Program-made: the position numbers and the translations under genes
Origin: Apoda limacodes
Taxonomy: Eukaryota > Arthropoda > Insecta > Lepidoptera > Limacodidae
DNA: 64,000 bases
Direction of reading: 5' to 3'
NCBI GenBank assembly: GCA_946406115.1
Contig: OX291545.1
Location: forward strand, 2,976,001-3,040,000
Notes under the pieces: model-generated
Told to the model about the DNA's origin: nothing
Seen by the model: the letters and a program-made list of their open reading frames with translations, nothing else
The model's database searches: none
Shown here: positions 41,501 through 56,500 of the stretch, piece by piece
Numbering within the stretch: position 1 is the first letter of the stretch
Layout of the letters: each line of letters opens with the position of its first letter

Positions 41501-44500
41501 AATATCAAGCAAAAACGAGTAAAAAAAAATCACGATTGTTGTATTTATTTTGTTCTCTGTTTAGTATTTGATGTTATAACGGCAACAGAAATACATCAAC
41601 TGTGAAAATTTCAACTGTCTAACTATCACGATTCATGAGATACAGTTTGGTGACAGACGGACGGACAGTCTTAGTAATAAGGTCCCGTTTTTTACCCTTT
41701 GGCTATGGAACCCTAAAAAGGTGCTAAAAATTGTTAAGTTCCGTTTGTAGCGAAGCTGCTGATTTTTTTGTTAATAAATATTTCCTAACGTCCCCTATTA
41801 AATCATTGAGTGATTCGTAATTATCTTGCAATTTTATTTTTGCAGAAACGTCCAATCTCGTTTTGAGAATAATTTTTTTAATATTATTTTGTCTGACTTT
41901 TCGATGCACAATAAATATAACTCGCATGAGTCTATTAATTTAAATATCGTGTCTTGTTTCCCATCTAAAATTGGGATCAGCGATGACGGTGTTTTTAAGT
42001 TAAACCTTTCCATTTTATAGTTATTATTATTCAACCTTCTATCTGACGCATTCGCAGAGGACGAGGACATAAAATTCAATCATAGCAAACCTTAACCTAT
42101 TCTAATAATGTAAAATCTAAGTTTTTTTTTTTTTATTTCATCTTCTAAACAAAGTATATACTCATATAGCTCATATAGCTCATCTACAACTTTTGCTCCA
42201 TTCACTAAGTTACTCAAATAATATTCATATTACTTCTTATTAAGGTCAATAAACACACAGAAAAATTAAATAAAATAAAATATTTAGTTATAGGTACAAA
42301 ACTAAAATAGTTAAACTGAAAAATAAATGTCTACATATTCAAAATTGACACAAACATATTTCAAACTATACCTTACAATTTAACCTTTCCTTTTTGAAGG
42401 TTTTGAAGAATTTGTAGGTGGAGTCGCGCACACAGCGCTGGTGGGCCGTTGTGGTCATCACTCTTGCTAAGGGCGCGGTGCACGTTGAGCGAAGCTGGCC
42501 CCGTTTGCTAGCTTTACGCGGTTACGGAATTACGCGATTACGGAGTTACACGATATAGTCTTTTGAAATCACTATTTTCACTATTGACTGGAACACTCCC
42601 AGCAGCTTTGCAAATCGTCCCGGACTCGAACGTCTCCCGGCTCCTGGAAACTTCTCACACCATTGATGTTTCTTGTCTAGTTTCAGGAACTGGCTGGCCT
42701 CTTCTAAAGGAAAGCCTTTGCTGAAGGCGCTCAATAAATGCACGATTCACATGTCTGTTTACCGACTTTTTATAACATGCGTGCATATGTTTTCCCATGA
42801 AGTAACATAATATTATTATTAACAATGCTAAAACGGTAATCACAATTGTCAAACTCGTATTAATGTTAGCGTTAACTTGTACAAATTATTAGTTTCTTAA
42901 TTGGTCGGCTCCTTAGATGCTTTTCCTCCCATTTTGAAGAAAAAAATAATTTCCTTTTTTTTTAAATTTTCATGTTAAAATTGCAATTTCTTCTTAATCT
43001 TCATATTTTAAAGTAAATTCTTCTCAAATTATTTAATAAATTTTCTATACACTAAATTTTCACTAGCTAAAATTGTTCTTCACACGTAACGCATTTTTAA
43101 ATAGTTCACAGTGAGCACAAAGTTCGTGGAATCTTTTGTGTCGCGATTGCATTTGGTCGGCACGAGGCCCGCCCGAATGCGACCTGACGGCGCGAACGCT
43201 CACTTTGTCCTGGCTAATCGTTTTGCACGGTTAGCGACTGTCACGGTCGCCATGTGACGTCATGAGAGACGTCGGGAGGTCTAAATAAGACAACAGTTGA
43301 CTTGTGACTGACTGTTTATTAGTTACAGCATTCTATATATAATTGCATAACATCACAGTTGCACAAAACAACTAAAATAGCTACATTTTTTTAAAACCAC
43401 TGAGGTGGCACATACATACGGTCCGCCTGATGAGAGGCGGTCACCAAAGCCTATGGACGCTTGCTTGCAACACATGGGGCAACACTCGCGCGTTGCAGAC
43501 TTTTTAAAAAGAAAACCTTGGCAGGAAGTTTTTCTGAAACCGCACTGAAACACGGCATAGAAATTAACAACAAAATGTTGCAAGCTACAAAGTTGGTAAA
43601 TCCTATTTAAAAACCTTCTTTTAAATTTTTGTTTTTGACTAACAAACTTAATAACTAGTTAAAAACCTAATTACAATTAGTTTCACTTATATTTGAAGTG
43701 TTAAAAGTGGCCAATATTGTTTGATCCTTGGATGTTGTTATATGTAAAGTGCTATTCGTATAAAAGTGTATTTATGCAAGCAGTACAAAAATCCGTACTA
43801 TATACCGTATCAGTGTCGAAGTCTCCGTAGAAGCCGGATCACATCAGCCTACTTTTCCGAAATTCCAATCATTGCTTTAATACTACCAATATCACGTACT
43901 AATTACAGAGCGAGTTGCGCCCCAACGCAATAAGTTAACTCGCGACAAAACATCGAAAGCGCAATGGCGTTTACGAGTTTTGTTCAACATCGTGTAAAGT
44001 CATTACTCCGTCTCTTTCACTCCCGCGGCTTTTGCTCACATGCGTTGGGTAAAATAGGTAGAGTAGGCTGATATTTTGCGGAATACGGTTTTTTGTTTTT
44101 TCTAATGAAAAAGGTTTTACCGTTTGTTCTCTCTGTCGCCATAAATAAAAATTCAATAACAATGTACAAACGTTTCTATTTTTAGCGTTTGCGTTTTATT
44201 CAGAATAGCATGAATTTAGTACGTGTCCGTCCGCCATTATCACTGTTTGCGATTTCATATTTTTTCCGGGGTTTGTTTATTTTAATTTCATTGTGTTTGT
44301 CCGCGATTATCTCACGTTTGGCTAAACCGATTTCGATACGCTTTTCAGAAAAGTATTTGTTACATTATGAAGAATGGACACTCTTATTAATTTATTCAAA
44401 AATTCTATTTTGTGACTCCTGCGCAAGTGCTGTAACTAGCACTATCTGTTGACTGATTGTTGAACTGATGAAACTTCAGCTTCTCATCATTATGTGGCGT

Positions 44501-47500
44501 TTTTTAACTAAATTTAATGCGATCTCATAGCTTTAGTCTGTATTCGTCTTAAAACAAAATATTGTCGTAAATTTTATCAAATTTAATGAAGACGAAACTA
44601 ACAGCAAGTTTATATCGCACATTTTTAAGTTTCAGACTTGACGTAGCTAGAACATGACAGATACTTGCATCTAATCGTTACTTTGAAACGTCATCAAAAC
44701 TTTATAATTGATGTAACTGCAATGATACGTATGAAAGTTTATGAATGAGCTTTGCAGCACTATAACTCACAAACTTATTGAGATGTTACTATTTAACATT
44801 GTTGCAATATAGGCAGTAAATATAATGTTAAATAAAAGTAAATGTAAAATAAAATTCGGCCAAGTGCGAGTCGGACTCGCGCACGAAGGGTTCCGTACCA
44901 TTATCTATAAATATTCAATGTTTTTTTTTTTATATTTGAATTGATTGAATGAAAGGTAAATTACGGTTTACGATTTATGTCATATTATAAAAACAACTTA
45001 CTAGATCTCGTTCAAACCAATTTTCGGTGGAAGTTTGCATGGTTATGTACATCATATATTTTTTTAGTTTTATTATTCTCTTATTTTAGAAGTTACAGGG
45101 AGGGACACACACATTTTACCACTTTAGAAGTGTCTCTCGCGCAAACTATTCAGTTTAGAAAAAAATGATATCAGAAAACTCAATATCATTTTTGAAGACC
45201 TATCCATGTGTCTAAAATGTATGGGTTTAATGAAAAAAAAAATTTTAAGTTTCAGTCTAAGTATGGGGAACCCCTAAAGTTTATTGTTTTTTTCTAATTT
45301 TGTCTGAAAATCTTAATGCGGTTCACAGAATACATCTACTTATCAAGTTTCAACAGTATAGTTCTTATAGTTTCGGAAAAAAGTGGCTGTGGCATACGGA
45401 CGGACAGACAGACAGATAGACATGACGAATCCATAAGAGTTCGGTTTTTTTTCCATTTGTATACGGAACCCTAAAAAGAAGGTTCTCAGTTTGACCCGTA
45501 GGTTTCTATGTTTGTCCGCGATTTGCTAAACCGATTTTAATGCGGTTTTCAGAAAAGTATTTGTTACATTCTTAAGAAGGTTTCGGTATACAACAAATGG
45601 ATACCCATGGTCCCATGGTCATCAGGTCAGGATATATTGATTGGATGCTGGAGAAATCAATGGAACTCTTGAAATTTTTATAGGCACACTTGAGCGATTT
45701 GAGTTTTTTTTATACCACTTAGGTGGCAAACAAGCCTGCGGTACGCCTGATAGTAAGCGGTCACTGTAGTCTATAGACACTTGCAACACCTGGGGCAACA
45801 CTCGCGCGTTGCCGACCCTTCAAAAATCTAATAATTTCTTTCTTGAAGAACCCTGTACTGTAGTTCTCAGGAAACCTCGGCCCATTCCACAACCTAAGCG
45901 TTTGCGGGAGAAAGTTTCTTAAAACCCACACTGTCCTTTTGACCATTTAGGTTCCAAGGTGTGAGGATGAATGGAAGTAGCCGTGGACATCATTTCGAAC
46001 AATTCCTTAGAACACATCCCATTATACAAGCGGTAGAACACACACAGGGAGGCAAACTCTCTCCTCAGACTTAAGGATTTGATACGGCTTGAGAATTAAG
46101 TATCGTTAACGTTTTTTTTGTGTACGAAAAAATAAGCCAATAGGTCACTTAAAAGTAAAAAATAAAAACTTTTTTAACAAAGACAAGAACCGAACGAAAA
46201 AACATGCACTAAAAAGGTAAAAATAATTATTTCAAAAAATCTGAGCAAAATTACAGTTTAAAGCTGGTTTCGTGCAAGTAAAGTGTGTTTTAAACTGTTA
46301 GATAGAAAGACACCAACTTCAAACTGTTATTTTGATCAGATTTTTTGAAATAATTATTTTTACCTTTAGTTTTTATTCATAATGGCTTTAATACATATAT
46401 AGTGCTATTTAACTGACTACTTGCTGGATCACGAAACTTTATTTTTCAAACTAAGTTTTGAGAACAGAAAACATATTACTCAGTCAGATCGTGCTCTTTA
46501 AACATGACCATTGATTTTTTTAAATACATACATATTTCACATAAAATAACACCCAGACTCAAGACAAACACAAACGTTTATCATAGAAATGATAACTGAA
46601 ATTCGCGGGGATCAAACCTACGACCGTAGGACCGTTGGTTCAGAAGTTAAGGGTATTCCCCACTGAGGCCGTCTTTATATAAATAAGTTGTTGTCGGTAG
46701 AGCCTGAGTGTGACGGCAGCGTTGTTGCCGTCGCTGCAGGCGCAGTACAAGATGGAGCAGGTGCGCAGCTCCGGCGTGACGGGGCACAAGGCGCACTTCA
46801 CACTCGACCTGCCGCAACACTCCCTCAGCTTCGTCACAAAGATACAGGTTACATCATGTGTTACACCAACAAGTTACACGACACACACCTCTACTTGTAT
46901 CATAGTTGCAATGAGTTAACAAACATTGATCAAGTGATAACCTCAATGGTTTGATTCCTCTAATTAGGTTTAAAATTAGTTTTTATTTAATATGACATAT
47001 GAGAATTGACAGTGAAGTACACCACAGGTCACAGTAACAATTACCATTTTGGACATCTGCCTATATTGTTGTACGTTGTCTAATGGTCAGGTCCCCGAGG
47101 CGAACATCCCGCCGCGCGCCGTTGTCCCGTTGCCTGCCGTGCACGTGGCGGGCGATGCAGCGGAGGGCGCTGCGGTGGCGGGCGCGGGGGGAGAAGTGCT
47201 CCGCGCGGGGCGGTACCTTGCCGCCACTGCAGACATCGGTCTCTTCGAGCACACTCTCTCCACCGACCTCCTCAACCATCTCGTCTTCGTGCAGAAGGTC
47301 TTCATGAAGGTACAATGCCATTAAGGAAATCAAAATGCCAACTATCTCTCCCGTCATCAGTTAGATTATCATCACTCTAAAAAAACACACCAAATATTTA
47401 GTTATTGCCTCGAATATTTATAGAACTTGAACCTTTTTCACGGTAAGCAAACATACTACTTAAATTTAAATCTAACTTTTTTCAATATCTTGAAAAGCAA

Positions 47501-50500
47501 GATAATAAATTAAGCAAACACATATTTAATAATAATGCTATTGTTGTGATTGTGTCAGGAAGTAAACGAAGTGGTGCAAAAGGTGTACGGGGGAGAGAAG
47601 CCGGTCCCGCTTTGGAGCGAGGAGGAGGCGACCAGCTCAGCGCTCAGCAGGATACTTTTTTCTCTTGTTATCAGAATCAAGGTATAGCGAGTACTTGCAC
47701 ATATTAAGTATTTTTGAGATTCATTAATTAATTTATGGCCAATATTTGAAATGCGGCTACACCTAAGACTAGCCGACACTAGGTCCTTACTTATATATCA
47801 TAACCCTTACGTTAGGGCTTAGCTTTAGCCGGCTAGACTTAGATGCGTGACATAAACATGTTTTAGAAATGAGTATATTATATTTTGTCAGTCTCGATTG
47901 TGTGATGTAACGTTCCCTGTACGTGTTGTGTTGTAGCGCATCCAGCTGACGGCGACGACGCCGAGCAACTCAGCAGTGCGGCTGGAGACGGGCGCCGTCG
48001 AGCTGGAGCTCTCCAACCGCGTGCAGAACGTGCCGCAGCGCGCCGACCCGCACGGGCCGAGACTGTTCGCGAGGGCGCAGGTCGATCTCAACACAACTCA
48101 CTTGACTATAACCTTACTTAATAATGCTAATGTTCTCATAAATATATTTATAACTCTTTCATAAGTCTATAATATTTTTTATATAAGCAATTTTACTTAA
48201 AAATGTGGTACATTGTTTTCTATTGCTTATGTTTTTTGCATGTAGGTGGATCTGAACGTGAGTCTTGGTCAACTGATCCGCAATGCCATGTTTGATGAAG
48301 CGGAGCCTGAATTCCAACAATACGCGTTCTTTAATACCAGAATCGGTAAAATTTTCCTCCAATAACTAATTAATCTGAAATAAATTTAGATATTATATGT
48401 ACTTTTAACAATATTTATTGTATTTAATATTATTTTATAGCTATGCGAAACGCGTTTCAAGAAGAGATGATGTGCGAGGAGGACAAAGAGGTTGTGTTGA
48501 TAACGCTGAAGCGTCCCCTGGTGTACGTGCAGCCGGTCGCCGTGGACAAGGCCATCCTCGTGTGGCTCAACTACAAGAACGCGTACGAGTACTGGAATGA
48601 AAAGCGGCTCAATCTCAACAAAGAAGTGCTCACCGCCACGCAGCAGGTCTTTGAGAAGGTCAGCTCTTATTGATGCAACTTATGAGAATGTGGGTACAAC
48701 AGTTACTAAACTGTCTTTAGTTAATTATCTAATGCTGTGTTGCCCGTTTTAAATCAGCCATACGATTTATACAATACAATACAATACAAATATCCTTTAT
48801 TGCACAAAACAAAAACACAAACTTATTGTAAAAATAATATTAAAAAACATGTACAACAGGCGATCTTATCGCCAGATGGCGATTTCTACCAGATAACCTA
48901 TGTTGGTATTGATATACAAATTTAAAATATTGGAATGGTAGGATGTGCAAAATTGTACAAAAACTGAAATAAAGATATAAGTAACATAGAATAAGAATAG
49001 TATAAATTACCAAATAAATAAATAACTACAAAATACATAAATACCCTTATACATAAAATATAAAATACATAAATTCCTTACATAAAAATACATAAACTAC
49101 ACATAAATAAAACAATCATAACTTAAATATTTAAGTGTCTACATCAGAAGAACAGAGGGAGCAAAACAACAAGGTTATGCGAGATTTAAAAAATGCTTTT
49201 TCACTTGTGCTTTGAAGGTTGTAAGTGATTGTGCTTTTCGGATATCTACTGGGAGAGAGTTCCACAATCGCACTGCTTGTACGGTGAAGGAATCATCGTA
49301 AAATTTTGAGTTGTGACTCGGTGTATTAAGTAATAAATTAGAGGAGGAACGCAAAGAGGCATAGTAACCAAAACGCTCTTTGAGATAAGAAGGGTAGCTA
49401 GGATTGAACAGCACACAGTAAAGAAGTGAATTATGTGTGCGTCTCAGTCCTGAAGTTGCGGTAGCTGATTTGTCTAAATTATAGACTATTTAGAAACTTA
49501 AACAACTTTCCTGTCTCTGGTAATAAGTGGTGTGTGATAGTATGTTGAGAGGAAAATGGTATTCTTCAGTCAAAAAAAATATCTTAATCATATCTAAATA
49601 AAAACGTACGATTCACAAAATCCAATCCAACTAAATTTTGGAAAATCCTTTAGTGCTAGTGCTCGTCTACGTTTAACAGAAACCTTGTTGGACAGTCAAT
49701 TCACTCTTTCATATATATTTATGTAAACTTTACTTTTGGAGTGTAACATGAAGTGACTTGAGTTTACAAAATAGTAATGTTTGTGCGCAGGTCCAGTTGT
49801 CGTCGCAGACGGCGGCCCCGCACCTCAGCACGCTCTTTCTTCAGCTGAACGTGGACGACATCGGCATCTGTCTGCCGCTCAACCAGCCGCCAATGGTACG
49901 TACTCACGCAGATCTATTCTCAATTGTACAAGAGCATATAATTAATTACTTATATGCACTAGATATTTGTAAGTGCAAAGTAATGCTGATTGAAATGAAT
50001 GCACATTAAATTTATACTAAAAACATAATAATTCTATAATTCTATGTTTTGGTTACCATACTCTATGCTTTTCATCGAATAATTACTTTTATACCTCTCA
50101 GGTGGCAAACAAGTTATCGTTCCGCCTGATGCTAAGCGGTCACTGTAGTCTAACGCTTGCAGCACTGGCAAAATCGTGCGTTGCCGGCACTTTAAAAATT
50201 ACATCACTTTTTGAAAAACTCCATATTGTAGGCTTTGGAAAAAACTCATTATACAACCTAAGCGTTCCCGGAATGAAGTTCTGTGCGTGACCATTTAATT
50301 GTTATAAATGAATAACAATAATTGTTTTAATATATAAGGCTGCCCATTATTTAATCATATTCAAATTCAAAATCTTTTTATTCAAATGGGTTATTAAGAA
50401 CACTTTCAAATCGTCAAGTAAATTAACTACAACTAGCTTTACAAACTAATTACAATACTGTTTTATTGCGTGCGTCCAACAGGTAGGTACACTTTGTCAA

Positions 50501-53500
50501 AATCACAAACGAAACATAATATTATAGTGAATCAACTAATAAATACGTGTTTTATATTGAAACACTTAATAAACAATATTTACAATGTAAATAGTTTGAT
50601 TTAAAAAAAAAAAAAACAAAATTCAGGTAATATTTTAATTGCCTATTGTTTTTCAGATTGCATAGGACCATGTGATACGTTAAAAGTCTTCAATTATTCT
50701 GGGACGGGATTTAAAGTAACTCCCGAGAATAATATATTAAATCTAAATATAACGAACCTCTCTGCATGACTTGTTTTGTATAATAATTATTTATTTATTT
50801 CCACAAAATAATGTTAAAAAAGCTTTACAAGATTTTTTCTTAAGCGTGATATGTTTCAAAGTAACAATAAAAAAAAAACCTTCGTGCATAGTCAAAAATA
50901 GGGTTGAACGTTCGTGTTTGCACTAAAAATAACAAAGTACTTTCTATTTGAAAGCAGTTTTAATATTTACAAACAACAGAAAACATAATCATGGCTTGTA
51001 ATTATTCGGTATAGCTCCATCTATGTTTATAAAAGTGAATTATTATTTCTTAAGTAAATTAAAACTTTAATTAATTATATTTTATTATCCTCGTATTTGT
51101 AGTGTAAAGAACTATGTTATCACTCGAGTGAAAATACAATTCCTCACTTTCACCTCTCGGTGAACAATGTACTATTGTTACACTTTTTCACATTGCTAGG
51201 ACTGTTACATTTGAATACAGTTTTGTATAATTGTAATAATTTGTCTTAATGTTGTTTTTATTTTATATAGTTAACGATAGCAACTTATTGTAATTAGCAA
51301 AAATCTGGTTAATCTAAAGATCAGGACCTGTTTGTACACAAATAAAAAACATTTCCCATTAGGCAACTTGGGGCCGCAGCGCGCACGAGTTGGAGTCGCG
51401 CGGGGCCGTGGTGGTAACGCTGGAAAGTACTAGCATATCTGCGTGTAGCTCCGGCTCGCTCGTCAGCAAGGGTCGGTTCGTGGGTCTCTGCCTCAGGTTC
51501 GCGGACGACTTTGAGGCCTCCCTCGACGACTGGAAGCCTGATGCTGAAGCCAGTGTCAACGTCTGCTGCGTCTCTGAAGGAACATACGAGGTCTGCAGTC
51601 GGACTACCGCTGCCAAGCATAATGGTGACTTATTTCTATGACCTACTTGTATTTCTTAATTGTTTCGTGTTGGTGTTGGAATTACTTCAGATTGTGCCTT
51701 TTTCATTGTTGTAGAGAACGCAAAATGGTTTTTGAACGTATCATGGCAGATGGAAGGTGTGGACATACACCTGGACGTAAACGTGGGTCAGCAGCTCTCT
51801 GCGCTGGGGCACACGCTCACCATGCTCACAGGTACAGTAATATATCCCATCCCGTATCTTTCGTAAATATTTTAGACTAATTTGATGTTTCACTGTAAAG
51901 TTATGTTTCACTCTATCTCTCTATTGTCATATTCAATTGAGAACAACATTTGGAAAAAAATACAATCATTTCAGGTGAGGATTGTACTTGAGCTAAAGGT
52001 TATTTTTGTTGTGCTAGTTTTTAATTTTCCTGAATTTTGCTAACAATTAAGTATATGGAATTGAAGTAAATATTTCATGTAATCAGGTTTTGAAGAGGAA
52101 GATCCGCTAAAGATGGATTATGAAAGTGATCTGGATGATGAAGCAGATAACAGCAAAGATTCACAGGTAATTGTAATCCAAAACCATAAAATTACTTAAA
52201 TATTACAGAGTTAATAGGTATTTAACTCTGTCATTACTACAGGCTAGGATTTTTAAAACTCTTACAAAACAATTGTGTACTTTATCAGGAAAGCATAGTC
52301 CTCCGCCGCAAGTACACAGACAACCTGCCGGCGTTCGTGTTCGACCCGACGATAGACGCAAAGCGGCGCTCCAAGCTGATCGAAAAGGAAATGAACGAGC
52401 AGGCGAAGATCATTAACGACCTGCGCACCCTCGGTGCCACCCACACCACCATAGAGCACGAGATGCGGCGGTTGCATGACCTCGAGGCGCTCCTGTTTAA
52501 AGACTTCAGAAGGTACCATAATTTTGTATGCTCTGTAAGCTGTTTTTTTCTCACTGTAATTGATAATACTAACAAAAAGGTAAAATCTAAAAATAAAGCG
52601 AAAAAGGGACTGTCTTCACTTTATTTTAATTTCCTCTCCAGTTTAAGTTTCCTTCATTCTATAATTTATTATCAATAAATTATGGTTACTTACCAATATC
52701 CTATTGTCAATTAAATTAAATAGCATAGTAGTTTCATTCCAACATCCCCAAATATTTTTGGTCCTTCGTGCAAGGGATTTGAAAAGTTCGTCCCAGAACA
52801 CGTTTTTTATTGTTTTTGTTACTATTTTAGGGATATGATTCAAAAGCTGCGTCGTCAAAGCGTGCGTGCAAGCTCTATCACAAAGGGCAAGCTGGGGCTG
52901 GGCTCCAACCGCAGCCGTTCATTCGTGGCGCCACCCCCGCCTCAGCCCTCACACGTCGCTCACCACTCTCAAGACTTTGACCCGTAAGTGATTACAAGCT
53001 GAAGAAATTGTGTCACTTCAAATGCTGGTGATATAAAATTAGTGAAATAGTTGTAACCGGTGTACCGATTACCATTAATTCAAAAAAATTAGAAAATGGC
53101 TACGTACTATCGAATTATATTCTTATTACACCAGGATATCAGAAGCCAACTTGGCGATGTCTTCTAGCGCAGTAGGTGACTCCGGGGAGACGCTGCTGCT
53201 GGCTGACGAGGAGAGTCGACTTGCTGACATCATCGAGGGCGGTAGCTGGAGTTCCATGGAGAGTGAGCCGCTCACGGGTAGTTATCTTACTGTGACAACT
53301 TATAACAATAATATTGGTGCAAGTAGCCTTATGCATCAGGCACGAACTTAAAATCGCTTCGGTGGATATGTGGACTATACCATCTAAAACATATGACGTG
53401 TGAGTGTTTGGTAGTGAATTCTAATTCAGTTGCAATTAATGCTTCGTTAGCTATAAGTATGTGTACATATCTTGTTGGTAGGTCCGTCGCGGTCTGCGTC

Positions 53501-56500
53501 TCTGCGCGGCGAGGGTGCGCGCGTCTCTTTCCAGCCGCCGCCCGTGCAGCGACAGAGCTCGCTGCCCGCGCCCGCACACCCTCACGACCACTGGCTCCAC
53601 GACATAGAGCTCAGGAGAAAACACTCGCAGGGGTCAGAATATAAACTATCTAAAAACATTATGTTACATTCGTCTATCAAAACGGTATGCTAAGTTAAGA
53701 ACCTCGGGTAAGTCAGTCGTGGGTTGGGCGACCGCCTAGTGATTAATTTTTCTGAGTTCCTCCGTGCATAGGGGGGGGTGCTGAGGGCACATTAGACAGT
53801 CGGTCCTGGCTATGACATTAACAGCATTTTTTTATTTAATCCTAGAAGTTCAGTAGGCAATAAAATTGTCGCTTGGTAGCTATGCGCTCTCATTAGGTCA
53901 CCAAGCGGAAAAAAAGCTTGCCTACCAAACTTGCTATGATGACGTACTGTCTCATCTGTACCTTGTACATAATATTTTATAATTTGAGCTGTTTACATCG
54001 TACAGCCCAGTCAGAGGCCTTATGGATGCCCTAAAAAGTCTAATGGCCATTAGGTCGACAACTTCTGCCAACCCGCAATAGGCTCACGAGGCGGATTATG
54101 GCCTTTAAGCCTTATTCTCCGATTCTCCTATAGAGGCTTGTGCCCCTGGATCGTATAACGCCTGAGGCAATCAAAGTCAATCAAATTACAACCGATCAGA
54201 TATTGGACATTGGAATCTTACTGCCGACCAGAATTTAATCATTGTGAAAAAAATTACTCGTATATATTGAAGTTCGTTAGTATATTATAGCTTGAAATCC
54301 ATTTTGGTTATTTGTATGTTTACATAAAACTTTGTTGTGGCAGCACGTCAGGGCTGGAAGGGCAGAGCTCCGAGGGTAAACCTAAGACGAAGGCAGCCGA
54401 GCCAAACGTGGACCTGGAATTAGACGTGAAGGTGCACGTGGACAGCGGCAAGTGTGTGCTGCACACCAAGGACCCTCCAACTCATGATGACGTCAAGATG
54501 TAAACTATTTTTTGTAATATTACCCTAAAACTATAAAATAATTTGAAGCCAGATCGTATCACACTGCAAAAAATCGCCTCCAGTTTTTGTAAATTATAAC
54601 ATCGGTGTGTTTGTATGGTTGTGGACAGGGGGTCGCGCATGCGCGTTGGTCGGTCGACATCGGGGGGTCTGGGCCCAGAGCCCCCCGCGCGTGGGAAGGC
54701 CCCCCACGGCCCGCACTCGCGGCATCACCCCGCACTCGATCTCACCGTCTTCCACGTGCCCGGACTCAACGTTAAGGTAAATTGACCTCGTTTTTCATTT
54801 ACTTGTATCAAATACGTACTCTAATATTTTCTTAATTGCCTTATTTTGTTAACTCAGAATCAAGAAAACTACGAGAAAGACGAAATATACAATGAGATGA
54901 AAACGGAGAGATTAATAAGCTTAAATCATAGTTTTCTTGATTTAAGTTTGCAAAATATATTTCAGTTAAACAACTTTTAGAGCTTTAGTTATTCTACACT
55001 TTGCCAGGTACACTACGAGTCTAAGACTTTGCCAGAGGAAGTCAGCTCCCCCCAGCCTGCGCCGCTGTTCCCCGGCGGGCGGGTGCTGGGCTCGAAGAAA
55101 GCGGCCCTCTTTGCGTGGATCACGCTGCAGAGCATACCCGAAGAGACCATCGTCAGTCCGCACATCCTCGAATTCCTCGAGCAGACCCTTGAGCCCATAC
55201 CCACTAAGTCTTCCTTCTCAACATCCACGCCTGGTGATTTATTGTCTAAGCTTCTTAGAGTTTCGTAGTAAACCAAGAAAGTAATTGAGTAGGGATTATA
55301 GGAATATGCTTATCGCGTATCGTTAAATAGGTAATTTAAAACCATTAAGTAATAGATAATTTTTTGAATTTTGTCCCGTTATTGAAATATTCAGATTCAA
55401 AGTGGATATTTTATGTTTCTGTCCATCAAAACCCACTCACCCAGAACGTATTGTTTAAGAAATTTTAATAACGACGCTCTGTCAGATGCGTCGAGCGGCG
55501 GCGGCGAGGGCGAGGGGGAGGGCGCGACGTACGGACAGTACGCGTACGCGTCGTTCCCGGTGGATGTGGTCGTGCACTTCCATATGCAGCCCTCCGCGTT
55601 CCGGTTCTCCTGCCTACCCGCCTCGCGCGTCGAGTGCCTGCTCCATCTGCCCACGTTGCAGATCGTCTTCAGCTCCAAGCGCGCTCACGACGAGTATGTT
55701 ACCCAAAACCCACGCAACATCAAACTAACCCGGGATTCGATATCCCTGGACACAAAAACTAAATATCTGTGGTGTTTTTTGGTCTTTATAAACTTAGGAT
55801 GTATCGTGACTATTGTGACTTATGTCTAAAATACTTAAGCTTAAGAAGCATCTTGTGATATTTTTTGTTACATATTGGAACATCTTACGTAAGATGGATG
55901 TCACGATATTTTTACATCTAAATCGAATTGAGCGTGACCATATCCTCCATAACCATACATCAAAACAGCTAATATTTTTTTCCTTTTTTTTTTGCATTTT
56001 CTTCACTAACTGAAACGACGTCAAAAGCGTTTATTGATTTTTTAACCTTTATAACTACAACTATAATCAACTATAATATAAAATTGACTATTACATTCTC
56101 AGTTTATCAGGTATAATGTAACCTGGATCATATGTACTTGTTCCTATCTAATATAAACGGTGAGAGAGAGTGACTCCACGTAATTGCAACTTTTATTTTG
56201 AACTACCTAGAAGACCAAGAGCGGTCAAATGACAAAATAACATTAAAATAACATGTTAGTAATGGTACTAACAACTTTAAATAAATTAAGTTATTTCTTT
56301 ACGCGCCATCCCATACTAATAAGAAAAATCTACACCTGCCATCAGGTTCGCTATAAGGACACTCGAACAATCACTTCCTTGTGCACCAATATGAAATCCC
56401 TTTCTTACTCTCTGCAGCTAAATGCATAATGTAACTCTTCTTCAGTCTGTTTACAATCTGATTGGTCTTCCTGTATATTTTGCAGCAGTTCGAGTTCTTC

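Larger units (their letters stand above)
49896..51362. other. Intron 28 with two repeat copies
   Basis: Contains a LINE 3' fragment (50088-50300) and dispersed repeat B (50878-51183), listed separately. The rest is AT-rich and unremarkable. Confidence 0.6.

Noticed and set aside
44189..44452. 87-codon ORF
   Set aside because: Overlaps a dispersed repeat found again at about 45508; composition not coding-like.
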